Below, piece after piece: positions 40,946-52,554 of a stretch of DNA of 64,000 nt (within the stretch, counting starts at the first letter, position 1; each line of letters opens with the position of its first letter). This DNA comes from Chionoecetes opilio (lineage: Eukaryota > Arthropoda > Malacostraca > Decapoda > Majidae). Below the pieces are notes generated by a model that was not told the DNA's origin, did no database searches, and saw nothing but the letters and a program-made list of their open reading frames with translations. The translations under genes were made by a program, and so were the position numbers. Location of the stretch: positions 154,001-218,000 of the forward strand of contig JACEEZ010003605.1 in assembly GCA_016584305.1 (NCBI GenBank). The letters run 5' to 3'.

Positions 40946-41122
40946 AAGTGATGTAAAAGTCCGCGGCGGGGTAGTTAATATTGGCGGTTGCCGGACAGTA
41001 AATACTAGAGTAGGATAAACATCCGGGGGTGGGTAATGGCCTCGGACTGTTGCGATTCCCGGACGTTTGCGGTTCCCGGACCAGTGCTCTCCCCTATTAG
41101 TCCGGGAAAACGAGGGTTGTGT

Positions 41123-41564
41123 GTAATGTGTAAATCCAGAGAAAGCACTCGTTGCTTTCTCTGCGTTGGGAGGGAAGGAAGGCGGCAGTGGTGGCGATCC
41201 GACGCTCTCATTGGCTCAACACTCTGATGTCACGGAGTGCGTCTCGTCTCCCATTGGCTGGTTGAGCGCGTGTGGACGTAGGTCCCTTCTGCCACGGCGC
41301 TCCCTGCCTTCACGTGTTCCAAGTAATCGAAGCAGAAAATCACTTTGTAAATAATAGGACTTTCGACCTTATGGAAATGTCAGACGAAGGATGCTAACTC
41401 CACCATCCTGTAGAGCGGGAATTCAGAACTCTGTCGATGTAAAAATCTCATTTTTGGCCGCGGTGGCAGTTAGTACCCTTCTGCCGCAGCGCGCCTCATA
41501 TTTTTGTCTATGTAAGGATATTATAACACAAAAACTATTAATGATCTAACAGCCAGGTGCCATA
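41123..41564. other. Rest of the 39056-41501 TIR element and short flank
   Basis: Moderately GC-rich to 41340, possibly the element's promoter side given the minus-strand ORF. No ORF or RNA gene recognised. Confidence 0.35.
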
Positions 41565-42320
41565 GGCGCCCTTGTCAAAGGAGATTACTGCCATTGGCAC
41601 TCCTTAAGCACATTTTTATTGCTTAGAATACTATTCTAGCTGAAGGCAGCTCTTATCACTTCTCACAGAATGATTTAAAAAAATACAATAATCTCTGATA
41701 TGCAATAAAATAATATAAATAAAATGCATATCTTAACATGATAATTTATATTACAGACCCGGAGTCTACATTTTTATTAGCTGAGGAGCCGTACTCCGTA
41801 AGTTTAAAATAATAGGTCTCTAAATAACGAATTAAAATAAATAAATAAAATCAATAAACTCTTAAAAGCAGCAAATGCCAATGTTGCACATGTCAAGGGA
41901 GGTTACTGCCATTTGGCACTCCCAGCACACATTTTGATTGATTTATAATACTATTTGAGCTGAAATCAGCTCCTATCACTTTTTATGTGGTATGCACATA
42001 ATATACATACATATCTTAATGTTGGTACCGACCCGGAGTCAGATTTTATTAGCTTACAAGCCGTATCTACTACTCAAGTTTAAAGAAGCAGGTCTTAATA
42101 TATAAATAATAAATTAATGAAATAAATAAAACTGCCAGTGCGATTACTCACATCCTCAAGGCCCTACTGTATTTTATCTTTACTCCACACTTCAAGTGAA
42201 CATTATTAAATGACTACGCGGTAGAGTTTTGCCAATGCACTTCTTAATATTTGCAGGGATATTAACACAGTACTAACAGACTTGGAGTTCATTTTTATTC
42301 TAATAACTCATGTTTAGATT
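41565..42320. repeat. Degenerate tandem duplication, unit about 310 bp
   Basis: Unit 1 (about 41565-41830) and unit 2 (about 41885-42100) share 'GTTACTGCCATTTGGCACTC', 'GAGCTGAAATCAGCTC', 'GACCCGGAGTC', 'TTTATTAGCT' and 'AATAATAGGTCT'. A third partial unit is visible near 42278 ('GACTTGGAGTTCATTTTTAT'). No coding signal. Confidence 0.65.
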
Positions 42321-43668
42321 CTGTTGTAAAGTACTTTACCAGTTTATTGATGACCTTAAGTGCATTATCCTTATATCATTACTCTTGTTATACCAAACAT
42401 TTTGTGGGATTCCTCTTTGCTACGTTGTCATGAAAGCCCTCACCTTGTATAGGTATTTTTAAGGAGTGTTGGCAATACCGAGAATCTTTAGTACACAATG
42501 ATGTAACATGGTTAGGTATACCTGTCTTTATATCATCGATGGGGACGCGATGTAGTAGGTGACCGAGCGATATTAGGGCACTGGTTAGATATTATATGTA
42601 TGTGTATAATCTTAATATCTATACTAAGACAGGATGTCTGAGTGTCTGTGTGTCCTCTACCGGCGCCTGTCGGTCTGAGGCACTGCCACCTTTTGATGAC
42701 ATTATGCTGACCAAGTAGCCACACCATCTCATATGATGATGACGTAGATAGCCAGCCTGGTGTTTGTAAGCAACACGTGAGGGTGACCGCGCTCCACAGG
42801 CCTGGGAGACATGGACGCCGGAAGCTGTGAGGTTCTGGTCAAAACTCCTTATATGCTGCCGACGGAGAGGAGAGCGGCAGAAGCCACCGGAGACGCGATA
42901 CCTAGCGCTCCAATACAAGACTCCTTCAGAGGGTCTGTGTGTACTCCACACACCTGAGGGTGTGAGAGTACCTTGTCACGATATTAATTGTTCAGGTCCT
43001 GTCTATTAGACATTAGTTTCAATGGCCGTTAGTAAAGAACCGCGTGACATTACTACTGTAAAAACTTCACAAGTGTACATATATATTATTATATATTTTT
43101 AATAGTATATTGTCCTACTCGAATCCTTTGGCACTTTAAAATACTTATAAATTACCTAAAGAACCGCTCGACCACGATTAGCCCAATACCACCTTATACC
43201 ACTTCATTGATGTGTACCTCTGGGCAGCGAACCAAAACTACCTGCCTCTCAAGAGGGCATTGCAGGCAATCACCCCTACAGGTCAGTAACCTGTATCTAC
43301 ATGGTGTGATCCCGTTACCTGTAAAATAACTTTACTAAAAAGGGTAACAATCAGCAGCTGTGTTGACGCCCAGTCCAATTTGCTGGTTTGAATTGAAATG
43401 TTTTGTAAATTGGTTCGTGAATGACTGGGCTTATTGCGTGAATGACTTATTGACTTGACTTATTGACTTATTGACTAGACTTATTGCCTCAATAGCTTTT
43501 CAGACTGTGAAAACGCACTTTCATACAAGAACTTTGGAAACAAATATACAAGTGTGGTATATATGATATATTTTTTGGTTTGCATACCGTTTATTCAACA
43601 TTTTTCTTTTTACCTAGTTAAGATGGAATCAATGTAATAATCTTTTATTCAGGGGTACTACATTTTTT
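42321..43668. other. No gene recognised
   Basis: AT-rich flanks around a GC-richer patch at 42640-42960. A 'TCTATACTA' at 42617 resembles a Helitron 5' terminus, but no 3' hairpin/CTRR end was found. 43430-43490 repeats 'GACTTATTGACTT'. Confidence 0.35.
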
Positions 43669-43990
43669 TCATGACTGAAGTTTGCAAGATAGGGCCGGTA
43701 GGTGTCTGTCCCGGGCTTGTTTAGGGTACCCAATCCACCCCTGATAAAAACTCAATAAATTGGTGAGACATGACCTACCCATGGTGAATCCAAGTTGTGA
43801 ATCATTTACCAAACTATGCTTTTCTAAATACTCTCTAATGTTTTTTGCATTAGAGAGCATCTAGAAAAGCATGGTTTGGTAAATGATTCACAACATGGAT
43901 TCACCATGGGTAGGTCATGTCTCACCAATTTATTGAGTTTTTTTAGGAAGGTTAATGAGACAGCAGATAATGATGAGGATTATGATCAGG
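43669..43990. pseudogene. Inverted duplication of a LINE reverse-transcriptase fragment
   Basis: Plus strand from about 43852: 'HLEKHGLVNDSQHGFTMGRS', 'CLTNLLSFFRKVNETADNDE'. Minus strand from about 43850 downward: 'YLEKHSLVNDSQLGFTMGRS', 'CLTNLLSFYQ'. Both are RT motif 1-2 ('QHGFTMGRSCLTNLL'), arranged head to head around 43856. A hAT-like end 'CAGGGGTGTGGAGACGG' follows at 43987, with (CTCCGACTCTGA)n-type sequence. Confidence 0.8.
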
Positions 43991-44109
43991 GGTGTGGAGA
44001 CGGATTAGAAAAATTCCAACTCCGACTCTGACTCCAGGAAATTTTAAGGTTGCGACTCCGACTCTGACTCCACCCCCGCCTCCACCTCCTTCTCTTCTGC
44101 AGTGCAGTA

Positions 44110-44544
44110 GTAGACTTATATTATATTACTGCATTACATATTTTCAAGTTCATCCATATTATTACTGTATATAATATCATAAATTAGTAGAACTGGTCAG
44201 TGAATTCTAATAACATATCATTCTGTTGTTTTTATTTGATGTTTATTAAGGCCGTTGCATGCGTAAGGATGTCAACCGGTAAAGATTTTTGGCGACCACT
44301 ATATAGGGGGGTCATCCCGATGTTCCCCGGTAACATATTCTAGTTCTCTATGTGCGAGCATGTGGTTTCCGAGTGAAGACGCTTCGCTGTAGTTCCAAAA
44401 CTAACCATAGGAGTTTCTCGAAAATACCCTCATTGTGATTCCCACACAAAGCTACCACTCATTGACCGGGGAAACCTTACCTACCCTAACCGTAACCTAA
44501 CCGACGTGTTCAAGAGTAAACGCCACATACTCTTCCAGAAAACG
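44110..44544. other. No gene recognised
   Basis: AT-rich, then a moderately GC-rich stretch leading into the minisatellite. Nothing identifiable. Confidence 0.35.
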
Positions 44545-44965
44545 GGGATATGCTCCTCGGTACCAATGTTCCCCGCCTCCTAAGAGGTACCTTTGTTCCC
44601 CGCCTCCTAAGAGGTACCTTTGTTCCCCGGTACCGATGTTCCCCGCCTCCTAGGAGGTACCTTTGTTCCCCGGTACGATGTTCCCGGCCTCCTAAAGAGG
44701 TACCTTTGTTCAAGCGTAACGTGTTCCCCGCTCCTAAGAAGGTACCTTTGTTCACCGGTACCGATGTTCCGCTCCTAAGAGGTACCATTGTTCACCAGGT
44801 ACGATGTTCCCCGCCTCCTAAGAGGTACCTTTGTTCCCCGGTACCGATGTTCCCCGCCTCCTAAGAGGTACCTTTGTTCACCGGTACCGATGTTCCCCGC
44901 CTCCTAAGAGGTACCTTTGTTCACCAGTACCGATGTTCCCCGCCTCCTAGGAGGTACTGATATTC
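44545..44965. repeat. Minisatellite, about 43-bp unit, GGTACC-containing
   Basis: Repeated 'GAGGTACCTTTGTTCCCCGG' plus 'TACCGATGTTCCCCGCCTCC' plus TAA, roughly nine to ten units with some half-units. Each unit carries GGTACC-like palindromes. Apparent ORFs on both strands are repeat artefacts. Confidence 0.9.
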
Positions 44966-44994
44966 CCCGGTTTCTATAAGGTGCCAAAATTTAC

Positions 44995-45610
44995 GTTAGG
45001 TTAGGTTCAAAGGGTTCAAAATGTGTAGGTTTAAAAGGTTAAACAAATCAGGTTTAAAGGGTAAAAAAAAATAGGTTCAAAGGGTTAAAGAAATTTAGGT
45101 TCAGAGTTTTTAAAAATATGGTTCAAATGGTTAAAAAAAAGTAGATTCATAGGTTTCAAACAATTTAGGTTCAAAGGGTTCATGAAATTTAGGTTCAAAG
45201 GGTTAAAAAAAATTGGCTCATACGGTTAAAAAAATTAGGCTCAAAGGATTTAAAAAAATTGGTTCAGAGTAAAAAACAACTTAGGTTCACAGGGTAAAAA
45301 AAAAATGTAGGTTCAAAGGGTTTAAAATTTAAGTTAAAATGGTTAATAAAATTTAGGTTCAAAGGGTTCATGAAATTTAGGTTTAAAGGGTTAAAAAAAA
45401 TTAGGCTCAAAGTTCAAAACATTTAGGTTCAAAGGGTTCAAAATATTTAGGTTCAAAGGGTGGAAAAAATTAGGTTCAAAGAGTTCAAAAAGTTTAGGCT
45501 CAAAGGGTTCAAACAAATTTAGGTTCAAAGGGGTTAAAAATTTAGGTTCTAAGTGTTAAAAACATGGGTACAAGGGGCTCAAAAACTTTTGGTTCAGAGG
45601 GTTCAAAAGG
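44995..45610. repeat. Minisatellite of GGTTCAAAGGGTT units
   Basis: Degenerate about 21-24 bp units of the type 'AGGTTCAAAGGGTTCAAAAA' run for about 600 bp and directly follow the GGTACC minisatellite. Strong purine/A skew. No coding sequence. Confidence 0.85.
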
Positions 45611-45614
45611 GTTT

Positions 45615-46002
45615 TATTTACTTATATATTTCGTTTTCTGATAAATGAATTAGCACCATGTATAAATTAGCGTTAACTAAATAAATAACCTCATCAATCG
45701 GGAAAATTACCCGATTGATGATTTTATTTATTTAGTTAATGCTAATTTATGCATGGTGGTAATTCATTTATCAGAAAACGAAATAAATCAATGGAAAGCT
45801 AATCAAATTGCGTTTCTATTGATACCCTTCACGATAAAAGTTGACTCGCAAAGTTTTAAATGGCGAAGAGTTGAAGTGAATATTAAGTTCATGCATATTT
45901 CTTCAGAGTCTCGTAATGGCATTTCTTTAGAGTGTTTTACTATTTTTTATTTGATAATATTATAGAACAAACATTTACGAAGATTACAGTATATCATATA
46001 TA
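45615..46002. mobile_element. Fold-back MITE, copy 2 (partial), split by another element
   Basis: 'TATATTTCGTTTTCTGATAA', 'CCCGATTGATGATTTTATTT', 'GTTCATGCATATTTCTTCAG' and 'GATAATATTATAGAACAAAC' match the inner and right arm of the MITE at 759-1754. The match resumes after 47332 ('CTGATAAACC'), so the 46003-47330 element was inserted at a TATA site within it. Confidence 0.85.
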
Positions 46003-47330
46003 CCGTACAATGGGGCAATCGAGAACACATGGGGCAATTGAGAAATAAAGGGGTAATTGAGAACAGACTATACTGGGGTGTTATTACTAAGGCTAGGATA
46101 TATTTTTAATGTTCAGTGTGATCACCAATGATGTGTCCACTTGCATTAAGCATATCAACTTGATTGTGTGAAATTTAACTAATTATGTATTAATATTTAA
46201 AAATTGCTTTTTTAGATACTTTTTACAGACTAACTACTAAGGTCTATAACGCAGTGTCGATTTAAATGACAAACCTGCTATTCTGATACTGGATCCTAGA
46301 ATCTTTCTGCCACACTGAGAAATATCCACTTAACAGATAAGTTGATTAGTGTTCAAAAGATTGAACAATTACTAGAGTGGGGCAATTGAAAACACAAGGT
46401 GGGGCAATTGAGAACAACAGGCGGGAGACTAGTGTGAGGCAGAGAGCCCCTCGTGGAAGGAGAGTCAATGTGCCAGCGGGAAGAAGTGTCTCACTCCAGG
46501 ATATGGAGAGAAGTTGCCCAAGTACCACAGGCGCAAGACAGCCAGTGAAGCGAGCTCTATATACCGACACTTCTTCAGACACTTCTTCAGATGAGAGTGA
46601 CACTGATGAGAGTGAGCCAGTGCTGCCTGAGCCAGAACTAAACGAGGATGAAGCTACCAGTAGTTCTGTAAAGGATCTGCAAGTTGGTGATTACATCCTG
46701 GTTAAGTTCAAACCAAAGAAAAAGGCACATGTACATTATGTTGGTATGGTCTTGGAAAAGGCTGACACGCAGTGGGATGTGATCTACTACAGGAAGGCTG
46801 ATGTTCCACACGACCAGGACTCTACAAGAGTAGTAGCATTTAAGCAACCTGACAGAAGAGAAGTGTTAGCCACCGATGTAGAGGACATAGTTATGAAATT
46901 GAAGCTGAAAGAAGCACGCAAATCAGTCATTCTATTCCCCAATGTGTTCAAAGGCATGCTCATCCGGTAGGGTAAGGTTAATAAGGATAGCCAGATTTGT
47001 GCACAACTGCTTATTTAGGTCTTTGAAGGGGAAGTAAGTCAGTACAATATAATTATAATATTACCTATGCATTAAATTACATGTTCTCATTTGCCCCAAA
47101 TCACTTTTCTCAATTGCCCCAATGTTGATGGCAATAATGACTTTTTTGTTCAATTAATATAAAAAAGAAATGTTTGCATTATGATACATTTGCACTGGTA
47201 GATATGTGCCGAAAAAGGAGTAAAAGATTATTTGTCAAATAAAATTTGTATACAAATATAAGTTTTTTCCCCATATACCTTAGTATCTCAAAAAAAAGCA
47301 ATATTTGTTCTCAATTGCCCCATTGTACGG
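46003..47330 (+). mobile_element. TA-flanked TIR element with CCGTACAATGGGGCAAT ends
   Basis: CCGTACAATGGGGCAATCGA at the left and 'CAATTGCCCCATTGTACGG' at the right, with TA on both sides (46001-46002, 47331-47332). The pre-insertion MITE sequence can be inferred from copy 1, confirming both boundaries and the TA duplication. The subterminal 'GGGGCAATTGAGAACA' is repeated three times on the left and again near 46380-46410. It encodes the ORF at 46377-46970. Confidence 0.9.
46377..46970 (+). CDS. C-terminal domain protein of a TIR element (VGDYILVKF module)
   Basis: 197 codons, intact. The first about 45 codons are basic and low in structure and may be intron or subterminal repeat read through ('MGQLKTQGGAIENN' is the TIR motif itself). 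They are followed by an acidic Ser/Asp/Glu stretch ('TDTSSDTSSDESDTDESEPV'). Residues about 95-170 form a compact module: 'LQVGDYILVKFKPKKKAHVH', 'YVGMVLEK', 'WDVIYYRKADV'. This resembles the small beta-rich C-terminal module appended to Tigger/jerky-like transposases in arthropods. A DDE core is not present in the element. I infer a last exon that outlived the deletion of the core. The stop is at 46968. Confidence 0.65.
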   Translation: MGQLKTQGGAIENNRRETSVRQRAPRGRRVNVPAGRSVSLQDMERSCPSTTGARQPVKRALYTDTSSDTSSDESDTDESEPVLPEPELNEDEATSSSVKDLQVGDYILVKFKPKKKAHVHYVGMVLEKADTQWDVIYYRKADVPHDQDSTRVVAFKQPDRREVLATDVEDIVMKLKLKEARKSVILFPNVFKGMLIR

Positions 47331-47332
47331 TA

Positions 47333-47508
47333 CTGATAAACCAGTCTATATGATCCGTATATATATACGAATCCGAGCGGCCCTCCGACTTAAGGGCCAA
47401 CAACAGGCCGATCTGCAACAGGCCGATATTCCGTGGGCAGTCCAGATTTACAGTGGTCTATGCATGCATGTATAAAAGCATATCTATGATTTTACTGATT
47501 AATTAGAC
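47333..47508. other. MITE end and unassigned sequence
   Basis: The first about 15 bp continue the fold-back MITE; the rest includes two 'CAACAGGCCGAT' units and is otherwise unassigned. Confidence 0.4.
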
Positions 47509-47652
47509 ATTCGCTCGAATGGTCCTCCGCTCAAATAGCCATTCGCTCGAATGGTCTTCCGTTCAAATAGCCATTCGCTGGAATGGTCCTCCGCTCAAAT
47601 AGCCATTCGCTCGAATGGTCCTCCGCTCGAATAGCCACTCGCTCGAATGGTC
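47509..47652. repeat. 32-bp tandem repeat, about 4.5 units
   Basis: Unit 'ATTCGCTCGAATGGTCCTCC' plus 'GCTCAAATAGCC', four full units with one to three changes and a partial fifth. Each unit carries the short palindrome TTCGCTCGAA. Confidence 0.9.
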
Positions 47653-48040
47653 GTGTATTCATGTGATGCATCTGGCCTGGGCCCAATCGTAACACAGATA
47701 ACACATGGCTTACACTCACATTTGAAGTCTTATGCGATGTGACTACCTCTGTGTGCTATCAATGTTAGGTAAAGCACACAACATAGATGAAAGAGTTATG
47801 TGATAACACCCATATCACCCTCAGCGCGCTGTACTGCCTTCTTCTTGGGTAGTTTTAGGGCTGCGAGGATTCCCTGAGGACCCTCTATCCTCTATCAAAT
47901 TATTATCAAACGCTTTCGTGCGCCTTGCGGTGGTAGTGTAAAGTTGTAAACAAAAAATCGCCGTTACCATGGAAACGATGATCTTGATCTTGATCTTGAG
48001 TTTGGGTCACCAAGCGGATCATGGTTTGTAGTATAAGGTA
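47653..48040. other. Unassigned, with LINE 3'-end scrap
   Basis: 47838-47895 ('TTAGGGCTGCGAGGATTCCC') is the complement of the LINE 3' end seen at 40900-40935. The remainder is unassigned. Confidence 0.45.
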
Positions 48041-49572
<1,532 letters not shown>

Positions 49573-50443
49573 TAGAGTACCTATGGGAATTTATGTCACA
49601 TACATATTTAATATGAGGGTTCTTACCTATCAATCAAACCCATGGCTATCATCCCGACACATCATCCTAGCTAATTAACTAACTAGGATACTTATCGGTG
49701 GATAGTGGGTTGAATTACGGCTGATTGGTTTGATTAATACTGCATGGTCTTGTGATCTGATGTGGTCGCCGGAATCGAGGCCGCCCGTGAATGACAGGGG
49801 CCGAGGGCTGGAGTTATTGTGGATGGCGTCAAATGGTTATCACACCAGTAACTTGACGCGGCGGATTGTTATCTATTGTGTTGCTAAGACACGTCCTTTG
49901 ATTTAACACTATGTACAATTAAAGTATGTACAAATCTCTTCTTTATACAAGCACGTATATATTAGTAAGAGATGTTATTAAGGCGAGGGTCTGGAGGGAA
50001 CTTGTACTTGTACTTATACAAGCACGTATTAGATGTTAACTCCTCGGATGTCTAGAGTGTACTGATTCTCCAAGGTGGGCGGCTGTGATCGCCGCACCAA
50101 TACCAATGCCACGTGTAGGTCACAGGTGGCCTAGAATCTAAATGGGCGGCAGCCAATGACCGCGCTCCAAATTAAGGTGCTAATTATTTAAGTGCAATGC
50201 TTATTAAGCACTGGGAATATCAATCTATCCTATCCCAGTACCAATCATTTACTTAAATTACCTTTATTATTACCCATTACCATTACAATTATATATACAT
50301 ATCCCTATACGCGCCCTCCTATGATGAGCGGAAAATACCTCTCACTAGGGGGGGGGGGGGACAAACTACCACTCTACCAATTATGAGAGGGTGTTTGGTG
50401 GATAATTTCCACACTGGGGGCCGACGAAAACTGAAGGTCCGCT
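49573..50443. other. No gene recognised; possible BEL/Pao 3' non-coding region
   Basis: Lies downstream (minus-strand sense) of the BEL integrase stop. Contains a poly-G run near 50350 and AT-rich sequence. No LTR pair could be identified for the BEL element. Confidence 0.35.
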
Positions 50444-51030
50444 TCATGTGACATCACCCCAGGCCACATAGCGCCGGAACATTTGATTAGTGATTTCGGC
50501 ACTTTGGTCTTTAGCTATTTTAAAATTAACAGCTCCGATAGAGGTACCAGTGAATATGCTGACATATACTTGATCGGGGGAAGAGTTATCTCCTAACCCT
50601 GCAAGGAATATAACCCTGCAGGGAATATTAACCCTGCAGGGAATATTAACCCTGCAGGGAATATTAACCCTGCAGGGAGTATTAACCCTGCAGGGAAGAT
50701 TAACCCTGCAGGGAGTATTAACCCTGCAGGGAATATTAACCCTGCAGGGAGTATCAACCCTGCAGGGAATATTAACCCTGCAGGGAATATTAACCTTGCA
50801 CGGAATAGATGTTATAGTATCCCCAGTATAGTCATCACCATTGACCTCAAATGGTTTTAGGATCTCTTTATCAGCGGGAAGTTCAGGGGGACCTAGATAG
50901 CAGACTAGTCTACACTCAGATCTATTAAATTTAATGAGAGATTTGAGGTAATATTTGACTGCCTGTCTACCATAATTTATCCAAAAATTACACCTGATTT
51001 CGGCTAATATTGTAGCCATTCCGCCATGTA
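50444..51030 (-). pseudogene. BEL/Pao integrase (downstream half), with in-frame 18-bp repeat
   Basis: Minus strand from 51027: 'HGGMATILAEIRCNFWINYG', 'RQAVKYYLKSLIKF' (integrase H2C2-like N-terminal zinc region, Cys residues lost), 'PPELPADKEILKPFEVNGDD', 'YTG' (first catalytic Asp). Then comes an array of hexapeptide repeats and afterwards the next integrase strands 'VYVSIFTGTSIGAVNFKIAK', 'DQSAEITNQMFRRYVAW', to a stop at 50444. The upstream half of pol is at 56025-56630; the 5 kb LTR element between them was inserted into this gene. The D-D-E triad is incomplete here. Confidence 0.85.
50590..50810. repeat. 18-bp tandem repeat inside the integrase frame
   Basis: About a dozen units of 'AACCCTGCAGGGAATATT' with point variants (GGGAGTATT, GGGAAGATT). 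Each unit holds the palindrome CCTGCAGG (SbfI-like). 18 bp equals six codons, so the minus frame stays open as (NIPCRV)n. Confidence 0.95.
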
Positions 51031-51035
51031 ATGAT

Positions 51036-52538
51036 AAAGAAGGGAGAAGGTTTCAACAACCATATGTTTGGTCTGGGACAAATTGTCGCCTAGATCCAGT
51101 ATATGGGGGAACAGGTTATTTATTATAATAAGGCCATTCAAATCATTTCTGTTCTCGCATTATTTATCTTTCATTCGTATGTCTTTCTCTCTCTCTTCCA
51201 TTTCTATCTTCCCCCCCCATTCTCCCCCCCCCCCATACACCCGGGTCACGAGTCATAATGTGTGAGACATTTATTTCGCGATCGCCAATAACTTGTAGAG
51301 TCAAAACTTCTTATCCTCCCCTTATCCTCCTGACAGATCGAAGAACACTCTTAGATTCTGAGTGTCCTTAAAAACAGACAAAATAGAGTCGGGTTACGCA
51401 TATAAATGTATAGGTTAGTCGAGTCATTCGCTGAATTAAAAGTCGACCAAATTCCTTTTGCGACTCCCAATACCTCGTCACTCTTAAAAGCATGTTCGTA
51501 GGCTTGACCTATGTGAAGAAAAACCCTCCCCGAATATTAGAATCATGAATTAAATTTTTCTATATCAAATTAAAAGAATTGGGTCATATGCATTCATTTC
51601 ATACGTATACTTACTTCTTTAGCTAATAAGAGTCATTCGAAGACTTATATTCCCTTCAGGGGAAGCCTCTCATAAGTATCCGAACATTTCCCTTTTTCCC
51701 GCTAACCCTCCCAACTTTGCCTCTGTTTTACCACGCGGGAATCAGTCACTCCTCTACTCCCTTCAAGGTAAGACATACAGTAACTCACCTCCATCTTCCC
51801 CCTTGTTATAGTATATCTATCTATATATATATATATATATATACCGTTGTTTAATGTTCATTAACGCATAGGTAGCATGTCATGCCCTTACAAGGGTTAT
51901 TATAAGAGTCACTCCTCTTCTCCCTTCAAGGTTTCGGCGAGTGTCTCAGTCTGGAGAGAAACCAAGTCACATGGTGTTGTGAACGCAAACAATTTCATTA
52001 CACTTACATTTTCCCTCCCCTATATCTTCCATGTATATCTATGGTGTTCAGCTTGTGGGTACGTAGATGGTAGTTCTAAGAATATAGTTCAGTGAGGTAG
52101 GTTATGCTCTTTAGAGCTTTCTTTCGCCAAATTAGAGACATACATGTACTTAAGTTTTCAAACCAAGAATAACTTTCGTGGTAAATAAACCAGATGAGTT
52201 TAAAGTATAGCTTCTTTTGTTTCTTGCAAAAACCCCAGGTGACTATTCCTTTGTTATGGAAATATTTCCCCACGTCTCAAAAAGAGTTTCAGACTTACTC
52301 GGTATACTAACAAAATCCCCACGACTACCAAAAATCCTCATATAGTAAATCGTGTTCAGGGGGTAGTCCATAGGACTACCCGCTTGGACTGGTGGCAGCA
52401 ATCCCCCTACAAAAAAACTAAGTTCATCCCAATTCAGTTGTGACGAGGAGAATTTATTCGTCAGTGGAGAATTATCTCAATTAATATCATTCAACATACA
52501 AAGGTGTCAGTCGCACATAAAAACCCTGGCATCACACT
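51036..52538 (+). mobile_element. LTR (5') of a non-autonomous LTR retrotransposon
   Basis: About 1.5 kb, repeated almost identically at 54514-56019. It starts AAAGAAGGGAGAAGGTTTCA and ends 'CCCTGGCATCACACT'. The flanking ATGAT (51031-51035) is matched by ATGAT at 56020-56024. It contains poly-C runs, (TA)n and 'CTCCCTTCAAGG' direct repeats. Only scattered substitutions and small indels separate the two LTRs, so the insertion is recent. Confidence 0.88.
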
Positions 52539-52554
52539 GGTGAATTAAGCGGTG
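52537..52554 (+). promoter_or_regulatory. Candidate primer-binding site
   Basis: TGGTGAATTAAGCGGTGG directly follows the 5' LTR. PBSs start with TGG because they pair with the CCA end of a tRNA. The tRNA species was not identified. A purine tract (AAAGAAGGGAGAAGG) at the start of the 3' LTR would fit a polypurine tract. Both support plus-strand orientation. Confidence 0.5.

Larger units (their letters stand above)
39779..41122. mobile_element. Pogo-like TIR element, family B (copy 2), with duplicated LINE tail
   Basis: Left end 'ACACAACCCTCGCTTTCCCA', right end 'CCGGGAAAACGAGGGTTGTG'. Sub-terminal 'CCCGGATATCGGATTTGCCG' matches copy 1 (10241-11003) inverted. It carries two direct copies of a LINE C-terminal segment (39955-40215 and 40557-40945). 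No pogo transposase. Confidence 0.75.
39056..41501 (-). mobile_element. TIR element with ATATGAGGCGCGC ends, carrying a minus-strand ORF
   Basis: Left end ATATGAGGCGCGCCGCGGCA then GAAGGGTACTA; right end TAGTACCCTTCTGCCGCAGC then GCGCCTCATAT at 41501. About 31 bp pair with one mismatch. It encodes the C-terminal exon at 39388-39760 and is split by a pogo-like insertion at 39779-41122. Superfamily not recognised; exact TSD not determined. Confidence 0.75.

Noticed and set aside
42613..43020. Possible Helitron starting TCTATACTA
   Set aside because: Only the 5' motif is seen; no 3' hairpin with CTRR end and no Rep/helicase sequence.
50590..50810. Regular short repeats that could suggest a CRISPR array
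   Set aside because: Units are contiguous 18-mers without spacers, inside a retroelement coding frame in a eukaryotic genome.
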